Origin: Circinella umbellata
Lineage: Eukaryota; Mucoromycota; Mucoromycetes; Mucorales; Lichtheimiaceae
Assembly: GCA_025093555.1 (NCBI GenBank)
Contig: JAIWNF010000041.1
Coordinates: forward strand, 124,001 to 188,000
Direction of reading: 5' to 3'
DNA length: 64,000 bases
The translations under genes were made by a program, and so were the position numbers. The notes under the pieces are model-generated. The model searched no databases, was not told the origin of the DNA, and saw only the letters and a list, made by a program, of their open reading frames with translations. Within the stretch, counting starts at the first letter, position 1; the number at the start of each line of letters is the position of its first letter. Below are positions 1 to 10,600 of the stretch, in pieces.

Positions 1-272
1 AATTGGACTACTTGAACGAAATTGTAGAGCGAAATACCTTCCATCCCTGAAAATACCACGGCTATCGTATGATTCAAGTGTTAAAGAAATCCTCAAATAT
101 ATGTTTAAAAATGTCATTTTTTTATTCTCATATATTTTTCTATAGTATTGCTACCGCCACCACCACTACCAAAGAGAGAACTGCACTTTTTTCAAAGTTG
201 AATGAATATCTTTACTTGGTATCAGCAAGTTGTTGAATATGTTGGCGTCGACTGGTGAAGACAACTGCTTAA
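1..272 (-). CDS. Possible 5' or internal exons of a gene leaving the left edge
   Basis: On the minus strand two open stretches can be joined in phase. One ends at 216 before a GTAAAG donor and reads like DLLIKQLSSPVDANIFNNLL. The other runs from 46 to the window edge after a TTTTCAG acceptor and reads RMEGISLYNFVQVVQ. The intron would be about 170 bp. I do not recognise the product, and the upstream exon border is not determined. The plus strand is also open here (2-146), so strand choice is uncertain. Confidence 0.2.
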
Positions 273-1190
273 TCAAGAGGTCTGAATCAGATCAAATTGC
301 TCTACATATATATATACTCTCCTTTCATATTTTTGTCTGATAACTTTTTACATACGCACATTGACGATCAAATGTCTCTGTCATCTTGTTATATTTACAA
401 CTTCGTATTGGTTCATTTTTTTTTATTTGTGTTATTTAAAGAACACCTTGTTTATTCATTCTTTTGTTACAACAATAACTAATAATTTACGCATTTGACA
501 TTTATTGATCGCTTGGAATTCATAAAAGTCAAGTTGCTATTCTATAATGAACATCTATAGAAGATATGTTTAGTAGATATATGACTGGTTTTCCTTCCTA
601 ATGTATTATATACTTGATAAACTCATATGAATCCTTCCCACTCACTGGCTACGTATCGTGTAAAAGTGTTCTTGATAATATGATTTAAGGACTTCATAAT
701 AATAAGATTAGAATACGTATACAGCTGATGTTATTCTTATTTATCAGGAAACAACTTAATAAGGAATACTTTTACTCTACCCCTCTTTTACCCATGTAAC
801 TAATGCTTTTGATCAACGGAGGAAATCATAAATAACACATACAACGCACAATACACACGTAAAATATATTATATGTTAACTTGACTTGTACATTGTTACG
901 ATTCCAAATATGATCTTTAGGAAATAATTTAACCTAAAATACACATTTTGTCTGCTTTATCCTTTTTTTTAAAAAGATGGTTATTGTTCGTATTTTATGG
1001 ATTATTTTAGCAAAAAAAGATATATTGGTCTATAATGAAAACGAAACAAAAGCGCTGGTTTTGGTGTTTAAGGATTACGATGAGACGGTACTGCCTGGGG
1101 AAAAAAAAGGAAAGCTTTTAAGGCACACCAACCCAAAATTGAAAAAGTCCGCTATTATTCATTCTTTAACTAGATCTTTATACAAATTCC
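273..1190. other. Intergenic, no supported gene
   Basis: AT-rich DNA upstream of EMC4. A 78-codon frame at 977-1213 starts in this stretch and overlaps the EMC4 first exon in another frame; I do not support it as a gene. Nothing else stands out. Confidence 0.6.
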
Positions 1191-2093
1191 ATGATGGGAA
1201 CCTGGTCCATTGATTATGCGTCAATAAACTCAAATAAAAAGTAATGAATGGGGGCTAATCACTTTTATGAACATAGAATTAACCAAAAAAAGTTATATTG
1301 ATAACTTTTACTATTTATACCCAAAATAGAAAGATTGCTGTTCCCGTTGGATATGAACAAGGCGCGCTCTTAAGCACAAAATCTGGATCGGTATGTTATA
1401 TAAATTCCTCTTTTTTAAATATAATCATTCAAGTAAAAGAATAAAAAATAAAAAACGCGAAAATTAAATAAATAATCTTGGATAATTGTAAAAAAATAGA
1501 AATCAGCTAAACAATCTACACCTCAAGAAACACATAATGATACTGCATTGAAAATTCGAGTAAGAGAATCTAAATGTATATTGATAAGATAGGAATGAAG
1601 GAACAAAAAAAGCGTTAACATAAAAATATACTTATTCAGAGAGCTTGGGATGTTGCTTGGGGTCCAGCCAAAAGTATACCTATGAATGGTTTTATGCTTT
1701 ATATGACAGGAAGCAATGTACAAATTTTCAGTGTCATGATTACAGCTATGCTTTTCTTTAATCCTGCCAAAGCCATCATGTCTCTTAATCAAAGTAAATA
1801 ATAATAAAAGTTAATGAAGGGAAAGGTGGATAATCATTTACAAAGGATAATGGGATGAACTAAAAAAATATATATACGTTTTTTTTGAATATTTAATAGA
1901 TTTTTCACGATTCGAATCAAAAGAAACTGCAGTTGAACTTATCATGCCCAAATTGCTTTTTGTTGGTTTACATGTTTTAACCATGATGCTTGGTGTATAC
2001 AAGGTTAATGCAATGGGTTTGTTACCAACAACTACATCAGATTGGTTGGCATTTTTACCTCATAAGCAAGTACTTGAATATGTTGCATTATAA
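1191..2093 (+). CDS. EMC4: ER membrane protein complex subunit 4 (EMC4, DUF1077)
   Basis: EMC4 is a core subunit of the ER membrane protein complex, which inserts tail-anchored and multi-pass proteins into the ER membrane. Five exons join in phase: 1191-1240, 1330-1390, 1500-1559, 1640-1793 and 1900-2093, giving about 172 residues, close to the human protein (about 183). Family landmarks in order are GTWSIDY near the N-terminus, KIAVPVGYEQG, RAWDVAWGPAKSIPMNGFM with the first membrane segment (MLYMTGSNVQIFSVMITAM), and a second hydrophobic segment followed by the hallmark NAMGLLPTTTSDWLAFL. The start was chosen because only ATG 1191 (or 1194) supplies the two leftover bases that keep exon 2 in frame and restores the WSIDY motif. 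Introns are 60-110 bp with GT-AG ends. It converges with the PSME3IP1-like gene. Confidence 0.93.
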
Positions 2094-2543
2094 TAAAATA
2101 TTTCTACCTCCCTTATTTTTTTGTTTTTCATCACATACAAAGTAATCATTATATATTTTCCGCATGTACATCACTTGTATTCTTTTTTTTTTTGTGTAAA
2201 AAGAAAACAAATATAAAAAAAATCCGTCGAGTTTGCTATCCAAAATATGTAATCATAAAGGGATAGATATACATGTCAGAGTTGATCAACCCCCAAGTTG
2301 TTATTAGCAAGAAAAAAAAAGACTAAAACTATACATGATTATTACCTAGCTACATAATATTACATGCTGTATCCATGCAAATTTGGTAATCCCCTCCCTC
2401 CCAAAGAAAAGTTAATGTTTAATATGTATGTATTAAGTGAAAATAAAATAAATAATAATGAATGATGATATATACAAGATGTTCTTTTTTTTTTAATTAT
2501 ATATATTTTTCTTTTTCTTGTTGCAGAATTATACAATTCAGCT
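2094..2543. other. 3' intergenic between convergent genes
   Basis: Shared downstream region of EMC4 (+) and the PSME3IP1-like gene (-). It contains poly-T/A tracts and nothing I can call. Confidence 0.6.
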
Positions 2544-3544
2544 TTATTCGTCGTCGCTTTCGCTATCGCTACTATATGCTGCCATAAGTGTTGAAAGCCC
2601 AGTTTTTGATCCAGATGATGATGATATATCTGCCGTCTTCTTCGAATCAGTAGTCGCAGCAGCAGTAGTATTTGGCTTGACTTTTTTTGCTTGATGCTCA
2701 TCCTCTTTTTTATCATCCTTATCTGCTTCATCTTTTTCATCTCCTGTTCGTTTCTTTTTTACTACTACTAAACCCTCCAATGCGTTTTTGGATGATCTAC
2801 GGCGACCTGGTTTTTGTGTTGCTGAGGAAGAAGAGGAAGAAGAACTTTTTGTAGTTGCTGTCGTAGTAGTATCAGTATTAGTGATAGTCCCAACAGTGTC
2901 TACTGTCGGTTGGGTATGTCGGGTTTCCTCAACTGCCCTATATTTGACATGTTTAAAATTAAGAAATGTTTGCTCCTGTTATATATGTTCTTATGAAGGA
3001 AAAGCATAATAAATAAATAAAAAAACATTATACGCACTTTCTAAATGCTTCTAACTCATCGCGTTCCTTTTGTGCTTTTTCTAGATTCAATCTTTCTTGA
3101 ACATCTGATAAAGTTTGATAATATTCAGCTTCTTCATCATCCACGCGTTTAATCAAATTACTAAAACGTGTCTGTTCCTGAAATAATTCCTCTTTAATAT
3201 TTTTTTGTTCTTGTAGGCGTTCATAAAGTGTACGTGGATCGTATTCTTCTTGAGCTGTAGTATTACTACTATCACCCACTTGAGTTGTTGTTATTTTATA
3301 AGAAAAATAAAAGGTTCAATTAAGTTTTTCTTTTATTTCTTCGAATAGAGTTATAACTTCAAACAACATTGAATGCAATAGTGATGAGGACTTTATAGCA
3401 ACAACCCACACACACATAAAGTTGCTCTTCTTTTTTTTTTTTTCTTTTTTTTGTCAAAAAAGTTGTCTAACCTTCTTGATCCCCTTCTTTTGGAATTTCT
3501 TTTTCTTGATTTTGATCAACTATGGAACGAGAAACGAATTTCAT
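2544..3544 (-). CDS. PSME3IP1/FAM192A/NIP30-type nuclear protein
   Basis: Members of this family are small nuclear proteins; in animals PSME3IP1 binds the PA28-gamma proteasome activator. Three exons on the minus strand join in phase: 3472-3544, 3038-3278 and 2544-2937, giving about 235 residues. The N-terminal NIP30 domain is clear: FVSRSIVDQ, then EEYDPRTLYERLQEQK, then a charged helix through EEAEYYQTLSDVQERL and KAQKERDELEAFRK. The middle is serine/threonine-rich and basic (KPGRRRSSKNALEGL, then VKKKR, a likely nuclear signal). The C-terminus ends in an acidic tail, GLSTLMAAYSSDSESDDE, as in relatives. It starts back-to-back with the La gene. Confidence rests on the N-terminal domain; exon 3 is low complexity but open and in phase. 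Confidence 0.85.
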
Positions 3545-3706
3545 TTTTAAAAAGTAAAAAGAAGTGGAAAAAGATAAAAGAAAAAAAAAAGGTAAAAGGC
3601 AGACGGAGTTTTTTTTTTTTCTAAAACACTTTTAAGCGACAAAAGCAACAAAAACGAAATTTTTTTTTTTTCTCTTTATCCCTTTTTTCTTCAAAATACA
3701 ACAACC
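3545..3706. promoter_or_regulatory. Short divergent promoter between NIP30-like gene and La gene
   Basis: Only 162 bp separate the two start codons. The interval is made of long T and A runs (several of 10 or more bases), typical of nucleosome-free fungal promoters. No TATA box is obvious. The two genes probably share regulation (inference). Confidence 0.6.
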
Positions 3707-5327
3707 ATGTCAGAAGTCGACGCCAAAATTTTAAAGCAAGTTGAATTTTATTTCAGTGATTCTAACTTTCCTTTTGACAAATATTTATATCTTTTGTCCA
3801 AGAAAAATAGTGAAGGATGTAAGTTTTTTTTTTTCTTTTTTTTTCTTTTTTGATCGCAGTAAAAAAAAAAAATAGATCTATGGAAACGCCACCAAAAAAA
3901 AATAAAAAAAAATAAAGCACATGCATATACTTATTTTTTTTCGTTGGACCTATTTCATGACATTTTCTATTAGGGGTTCCTCTTAACATTGTTGCTGGTT
4001 TCAGAAAAATGAAAATGATTACTGAAGATATGAACGTCATTGTTTCTGCTTTACGTGCAAATAATTCTGATCTTGTTGAGTTGAATGAAGAAGGGGATCA
4101 AATTCGTCGTACCAAGCCTTTAGTTGAACAAAACTTTGTTTCTCGTTCCATTTATGCTGTAAGTTCTATTCTCTTTTATTATTATTATTCTATAGTATAG
4201 ATATGTGGATGTTGTGTATATTATGGTGGTTTATGGAACTAAAATTCATATTTTATATTTCTGATCAATTAAAATAGAAAGGATTCCCCTTGGTCGATGA
4301 AGGTGCAGAAAAACCAGTTGATGCATTAATGGAGCTTCAAGATAAAATTGAAGACTTTTTCCAAGAACATGGTAAAGTTCTTGCTGTTCGTCTTCGTAAA
4401 ACTGATGAACGTCCTGCTAAATTCAAGGTAAAACAGAAATGAGGGATGAGTTATGGGGATATATATATATATTGATAAAAGTTATGGGCTGTATTTTTTA
4501 ACTCATTTTTATGTGTATCTTATAGGGTAGCGTCTACGTTGAATTTGACAATGCTCAACTTGCTGAAGAAGTTGCAGCCAAGACTTTAAAATACGATGAT
4601 AAGGAACTTTTATTGAAAACAAAGTAAGTTCATGAAATCAAAAAAAGTTGATTACCGTAAAATCATTCTCTTTTATGTTTTTCACTCACAAAAATCATTA
4701 CTATAAATATAAAGGCGCCAATATTTGGATGAAAAGTCTGAATTATATAAAGATCAACCAAGAAAGAATAACCGTCGTGAAAGAAAGTTTAATGCCTTTT
4801 ACTTGGAGAAGACTGGTCAATTGAATGGCAACAAGAAGTTCCGTGATAATAAGGGAAACGCACAAAAGCATAACAAAAACAAAAACAACAAGCAAATCGA
4901 TCCTGAAGTCAACCAACAATTACTCAAATTCAAAAACGGCAAAGATACAACTGATGATCAAATCACTCAATTGGTTGGTAAAAACTTGGTCGATTCTATT
5001 AAACGTAAAGAAGATGGCTCCGGCTTTGTTCTCTTAACTGAAAAAGCCAAGTCTCGTAAAATGGCCTATGAATTAAAGGGTAAATCCGTTGATGTTCAAT
5101 TTTATCCCGCAAATGGTAAAGTATTATTATTTGTTATTAATTGATTGAGTGATATATGGGATTAGGAGGAGAATATATTGGTAGATACTAACAAAATAAA
5201 ACTTTATTTATTTCTATACAATGTAGTCTCTGAATCAAAAGAATTCGCAGGTGAAAGTGTTGATGAACCTAAAGTTGGCGAGAAGCGAAAGGCTGAAGAA
5301 GAACTTACCAAGGCTGACGACCAATAA
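3707..5327 (+). CDS. La ribonucleoprotein (Lhp1/SSB homologue)
   Basis: La proteins bind the UUU-OH 3' ends of new RNA polymerase III transcripts in the nucleus and protect and fold them. Six exons join in phase: 3707-3818, 3974-4158, 4278-4427, 4526-4623, 4715-5115 and 5227-5327, giving 348 residues, between yeast Lhp1 (275) and human La (408). The La motif fills about residues 1-90 (ILKQVEFYFSDSNFPFDKYL, then WVPLNIVAGFRKMKMITEDM). RRM1 is about 98-185 (DKIEDFFQEHGKVLAVRLR, GSVYVEFDNAQLAEEV). A basic linker precedes a C-terminal atypical RRM at about 245-320 (LVDSIKRKEDGSGFVLLTEK, KSRKMAYELKGKSVDVQFYP). The tail has a basic KRKAEEE patch, a possible nuclear localisation signal. All introns are GT-AG. 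Confidence 0.94.
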
Positions 5328-5679
5328 TTGTCTTAATTTTTTTTTTAATAATTTTGGATTATATTTATTTTCTTATCCATACATCACTCATTTCCATACA
5401 TAATATATATATATATATATGTATATATGCATTTCACATTTGTCTCCTTTTCATTTTGTAGGTCTAACCAGTTGTTTTTCTTTTATTGTACGATTATATT
5501 ACTTTTTTTTTTCTTTATTGTGAAATTATAAAGCAAAACAAAAATAGCATTTTATATCACATACACATACATATACACACATATATATAAATGATGTCGT
5601 TCTTCAATTTGATTTTGTATAAGCAAAAGTATATATATAATATTAATACGTTTCCGTGAAACATGATTACTATAAGTAA
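5328..5679. other. 3' intergenic between convergent genes
   Basis: AT-rich region between the La stop codon and the stop of the zinc-finger gene. It has TA dinucleotide runs near 5405-5425 and 5580-5590. No gene seen. Confidence 0.6.
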
Positions 5680-7198
5680 CTAATAAAGAACCCACTCGTC
5701 TTCTTTCCATACACTACGTTTCTGTCGTTTACTACGTCGTGTTGCTGGAGTATCTTGTAACGGACTACCGCCGCTACTACTTCCGTCTTGCTGTGGCTGT
5801 TGTTCAACAACAGGTACCTAATAAAATATACAACATGAGTCATTTTTAGTTTATATATTACTCATTTTCCCTCACATACCCTTTTTCTTTTTGATCATGT
5901 GCTATGCACTTTATATTACCCGTCGCTTTTTCGAGGATTTTACGTTCGTTTTTTTAGTTATTGAAATTGGAATTGTTTGTTCAGAATTATTTATCATATC
6001 AGCATATTGCTTATGTACTAATAAAAAAATGCAATTGTCATCTCGTTTGAATATAAACTTTCTTTGTTAAGCTTATATATCCGTAATACAACTTGTATAT
6101 CTTACCATGACCATTAGCATCACATGGTATTAATATTGTACCGGAAGGTAGTGTTGAATGATATATTTCTATATATAAAATTGAACATTAGGTTCTATAA
6201 TATAGATTGAGTTACAAAAAATTTTCATATAAACAAATATACCCGAAAAGTCAACAAGGACATCTCCATCCACGGTTCGATAGCATTGATGATGTACATC
6301 ATTTTGGTATGCCAAATCGCCATAATGATTTAATTGAATATGTCTTATCAGATCTGCTTGTCTATCTTTTGTGGTGTGCTGATAACTGCATTCTTGATAT
6401 GGGCAATAAAAATGTTGATCTACGTCAATATTCTTATTATCCATTCTAATTAATCTTTCCGTTGGTTCAATCGCATTATCCTGATCTAAAATTTACAATG
6501 ACGGGGGGATTAAAGAAAGAGAAATCTACTATGACAACGTAAATAAATAACTAATTTATTTATAAAAAATACCTAGCAACGAGATAAATACATTAGATGG
6601 TGTTGTTGTTGTAAAAATAGCCGATTGTGCATCATCATTGGAAAGTAATTCGAAAAAAGTTGGATCATGTTCTTGACGCATATGATCACATGTTGTTGTG
6701 GCAAGTTTAGCTGAATAGGAACAATCCCGGTATGGACAGTAAAATAATTTTTCTTTTACCAAGTTTTCTAAACATATATACATATGTATGTAAATGTAAA
6801 TATCAAGTGTAGATCGCATCAGTCAGTAATAATTTTAAGCACAATTTTTACCTTTTGGGTTGGTGTTACCCGATTGAGATAACTGATCTAGTAAGTTATC
6901 AATAGCAAAGTCAGGAAACCCATAAATACATAAATAATTAACACTGTTTATTTTTTTTTGTTCTCTCACTAAAATAACCTTTTTTGTAACTAGTGTATTT
7001 TGATACTGAATGTGAATCTTGTTTGTCATTACTCGTTCTTCTGCTAATGTTATTACCAGTGACAACAGAAAGTCGTTCCTCACTTTCCTTCTTATTTTTG
7101 GTACTCGATGAATTAATCCTCAAATCGTCATTGTTTTGTGAATTGGGTGAAAATGATTCGGAACGTCGTGTAATTGTGTCCCACAACCAACTGAACAT
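5680..7198 (-). CDS. Nuclear protein with two FYCPY-type C2H2 zinc fingers
   Basis: Seven exons join in phase on the minus strand: 6979-7198, 6852-6887, 6573-6767, 6243-6485, 6106-6168, 5920-6017 and 5680-5817, giving about 330 residues. Two related fingers are visible: LFYCPYRDCSY...DHMRQEH in exon 3 and HFYCPYQECSY...RHIQLNH in exon 4. Both are C-x4-C...H-x4-H, so compatible with zinc binding. The N-terminus (MFSWLWDTITRRSESFSPN) is polar and disordered-looking. The C-terminus has a basic cluster RRSKRQKR, a likely nuclear signal, and ends KEDEWVLY. A DNA- or RNA-binding role is probable but no known family is recognised. Exon 2 is only 36 bp; it was chosen because its CTAG acceptor restores frame, whereas the nearer CAG acceptor gives a stop. 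Confidence 0.75.
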
Positions 7199-7647
7199 TT
7201 GGAATGAAAAGAGTTATAATTATTCTGAAAAATTTAATTGTGTCGGGGTCTCTTCCCAATGCTACTTTAAGCAGCGTCTTTTAAATTATGTATTTATGTG
7301 TATATTTATATTTATATATAGAAGTATGTAAATATGAATGCAAAAAAAAAGGTATTATTATATTTTTATGAGAGAAAGAAAAATTAAGTGTGTGATGCAA
7401 GATAAAAAAAAAAGAAGAGAGCAAAAAAATGTACAATAAAGAAAGATGATAAAAATACAAAAAGGAAAAAAGGAAAAGAAAACTTTTTTTTTTGTCTGTG
7501 TGCAAAGTGTTAATGTGTTGTTGTTATATAATGTGAAAAAAAAAAATTCTTTTTTTTTTCTAATATAAAAATAAGAGGAGTAGTATCGTATATAATATGG
7601 GGGGGGGTGTTTCTTTTTTATAAATATAAATATAATCACAGTTACTG
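7199..7647. other. Intergenic between two minus-strand genes
   Basis: Holds the 3' end of the histidine kinase transcript and the promoter of the zinc-finger gene. There are many A/T homopolymers and one G run near 7600. Apparent open frames here are low-complexity antisense frames. Confidence 0.6.
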
Positions 7648-10600
7648 TTATTGTGGTGATGATGATTGTAATCCTTGAAGTGGAGGACAAAGTCTTCGTA
7701 AAGTGGAGGCAAGGTCTTTTGGAATTAACGGTTTAGTTAAATAGCCATCCATACCTGCACCAAGACATATCTCTTGAGCGGTTGATTGTACATCTGCTGT
7801 AAGAGCAATAATTGGAAGTCGAATGTTGTAATTCTGATCTTCTTCAGTTTTTCGAAGAGTTTTTGTAGCTTCAACACCATCACATTTGGGCATATGATGG
7901 TCAAAGAAACCAATCACAAAATGATTTTCGGGGCGCTGTTGCCATAATTGAATAGCTTCTTCACCATTATTTGCGCTTTCTACAATGAAACCCATTTTTT
8001 CCAATTGTTTCCGTAATAGTTTCTGCGCAACCATATTGTCTTCAGCAATCAAAACTGGTTTTCCTTTAAACCATTCCAATTCTTCTGAACTAAAGTATCC
8101 AGCCATTTTACTAGTAGGTGCTGAAGATATTGTTTTGACAGGAGTTGGTGTTGTGGTAGGTGTTGGTGTAGAAGCAGGTGTAGGTTGTGGTGTTGGATGT
8201 GGTTGTTGTTGAAGAGGTGATGTTTGAATCGTTAAACGAGGTTGACTTAACACTTGTTCCAAAACACGTAGTAATTTTGCACGTCTCGCGGGTTTAGCCA
8301 TCTTGATAATACGTCCACGACGATCAGATGCTGAATTTGTAGCTTCTGCAGCCACCTTATGGCCTTCAGTAGCAGGAGTATAAAGTAAAATAATATGTAA
8401 TTCACATTCTGGATCATCATCTACACTTTGTAATTGTTGAGCAATATAACTATTGGGCATAGGTGGAATATCCAGTAACAAAATATCATGACGTTCTTGT
8501 AATGCCTCTGCAATTGCGTGTTGCATATCCGTGGTATTGCGTTTCAAATTAAGATCAGCCAAAAGCGCCCGCATCATATTAGCTGTGGCATCTTGATTGG
8601 TCGTCATAAGAATACTACTTTGTTTCAATTGAGCACTAGGTGTAGGTCGAGCTTCTTCTGCTTCCTTCTCAACACGCTTCACTACCACGGAGAACCAGAA
8701 ATTCGATCCCTTGTCAATTTGTGAAATAACACCGATGTTACCACCCATTAATCGAACAAGCTGTAAACAGATCGATAGACCAAGACCTGTACCACCATAC
8801 ATACGTGTTGTACTTCCATCCACTTGAGAAAAGGGTTCAAACAAGTTGCGCTGTTGTTGACAATCAATACCAATACCTGTATCAATCACTTCAAACTTAA
8901 GCCGAACATGATCATCCTCTAATTCTTCATCAAGACAGCACTTGATCACCACGCCACCTTCATGTGTAAACTTGATTGCGTTACCCAGAAGATTGGTCAA
9001 AATTTGTCGTAATCGGGAAGAATCACCTGTCACTGTTTCAGGGACATCGGGTTCAACAATATATGCCAACTCCAAACCTTTCCTTGCAGCTAACGAGCTA
9101 AGAATTTCAAATGTGTCGGCTATTAACTCTTCCACGGCCAATGGACCCAAATCAGGGACGACTTTACCAGCTTCCAATTTGGAAAAGTTGAGTAAATCAT
9201 CAATAATCTTGAGTAGCATTTCACAACTTTCCTTGGCCGTATGAACTATGTCTGATTGTTCTGGATCCAATGATGTTTCAGATAGAAGAGAGATCATACC
9301 ATAAAAGCCAGAGAAGGGTGTTCTCAATTCGTGCGACATATTGGCTAAAAAGTCTGCCTTGAGTTTCATGGCACGTAGCGCCGCTTCTTTGCTCTTACGC
9401 GCTTCTTCAAGAGCTGCTTTTTGATTTTCAATCATACGCATATTGGCCAATGTAGCCGTTTGAACACCTTTGAATAGAACTGCATTGGTGACCGAAATAC
9501 CAATTTGCTGGGAAAGTAAACGTAGCACGACTTCATGACGTGCAGTCATGGATCCAACAGCACCTTCAATATAGATACAACCGACAATAGCAGATTTGTG
9601 GGTAATAGGAACGCAAATGACAGATTTGGGAGAAGTACCAAAATCAGAAAAACGTGGATCTTCATGAATATCAGGAATTAAAAGAGACTCTTGTGTATGA
9701 ATTGCATAACGAGCGACACGGCTGACCATGGATGTGGGTTCTTCAGTTAATTGTTCAGGTGATTTCAAAATATCACAACCTTCAGCTTGTGAACCTCGAG
9801 CCACAATCATAAAGCATGACTTATCTTGCGATTTTTCTTGAATAATAATTACACCAGACTCAGCACTAGAATTTTCCAAAATAATCTACAATTATTATTG
9901 TTAGTTGGCAATCCATCTATCCATTTTTTTTTTGGCACCCTGTTTATATCTTGTAAAAATTAATAATAAAAATTGTAATACTTACTCCAAGCATTTGTCC
10001 CATTAACAAATCATAATTCATCTCACTTGAAATGATCTGGGAACTCTTGAGAATAGATGCAAGATCTACCACATCCAACGTAAGTAATGTCTCTTCAGGT
10101 GATTGTGCGCTTGATGATACATCCACGGAATAAGGCTCGGAAAGACTTATATCACCAAATGAATCTCGTCTTGGACTGACCACATGTGTTTCTGTTTGTA
10201 CTTGAATGGAACGACTAAGTGTATTAGGTTGTCGTGAACTAGCGTGAAGTTGTTCCAGTTGAATTGCTTTGCCGTAACATCCTTGATGACGATATCCAGC
10301 AACAGCCTTGTCAATTAACAATGCTCCTACATGACGTGCTCCACAACGGATATAATAATCACCAGCCAATTCATACATAACATTTGTTTCGAACCCCCAC
10401 TGTCCGCGTTTAGCTTGATCAATAGCCAAATCATATAATTGTTCGGTACGTCGCATATCAGATGTTAAAGAAGCAAGTTCGGCATCGATTAGTGAAACAA
10501 ACATTTGTAAATTTTCAGGCCTATAAAATATATTTCAATAGGTTTATTTATTGGTTAGATAATCGATTAACTCTCTGTATTTAACTTCCTTCCATCAAAA

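Noticed and set aside
977..1213. 78-codon frame starting upstream of EMC4
   Set aside because: It overlaps the EMC4 first exon in another frame, has no recognisable motif, and the EMC4 phase requires ATG 1191 or 1194 instead.
1905..1922. GATTCGAATC, resembling a tRNA T-loop
   Set aside because: It lies inside the last EMC4 exon and no matching acceptor or anticodon stem is present. The similar GGATTCGAACC at 32,812 is inside a thiolase exon.
7281..7690. Minus-strand frames rich in Phe/Tyr/Ile/His
   Set aside because: Pure low-complexity reading of A/T runs in the intergenic region and the 3' end of the histidine kinase.
7985..9244. Plus-strand frames across the histidine kinase
   Set aside because: Antisense shadows of the long conserved exon 7648-9885.
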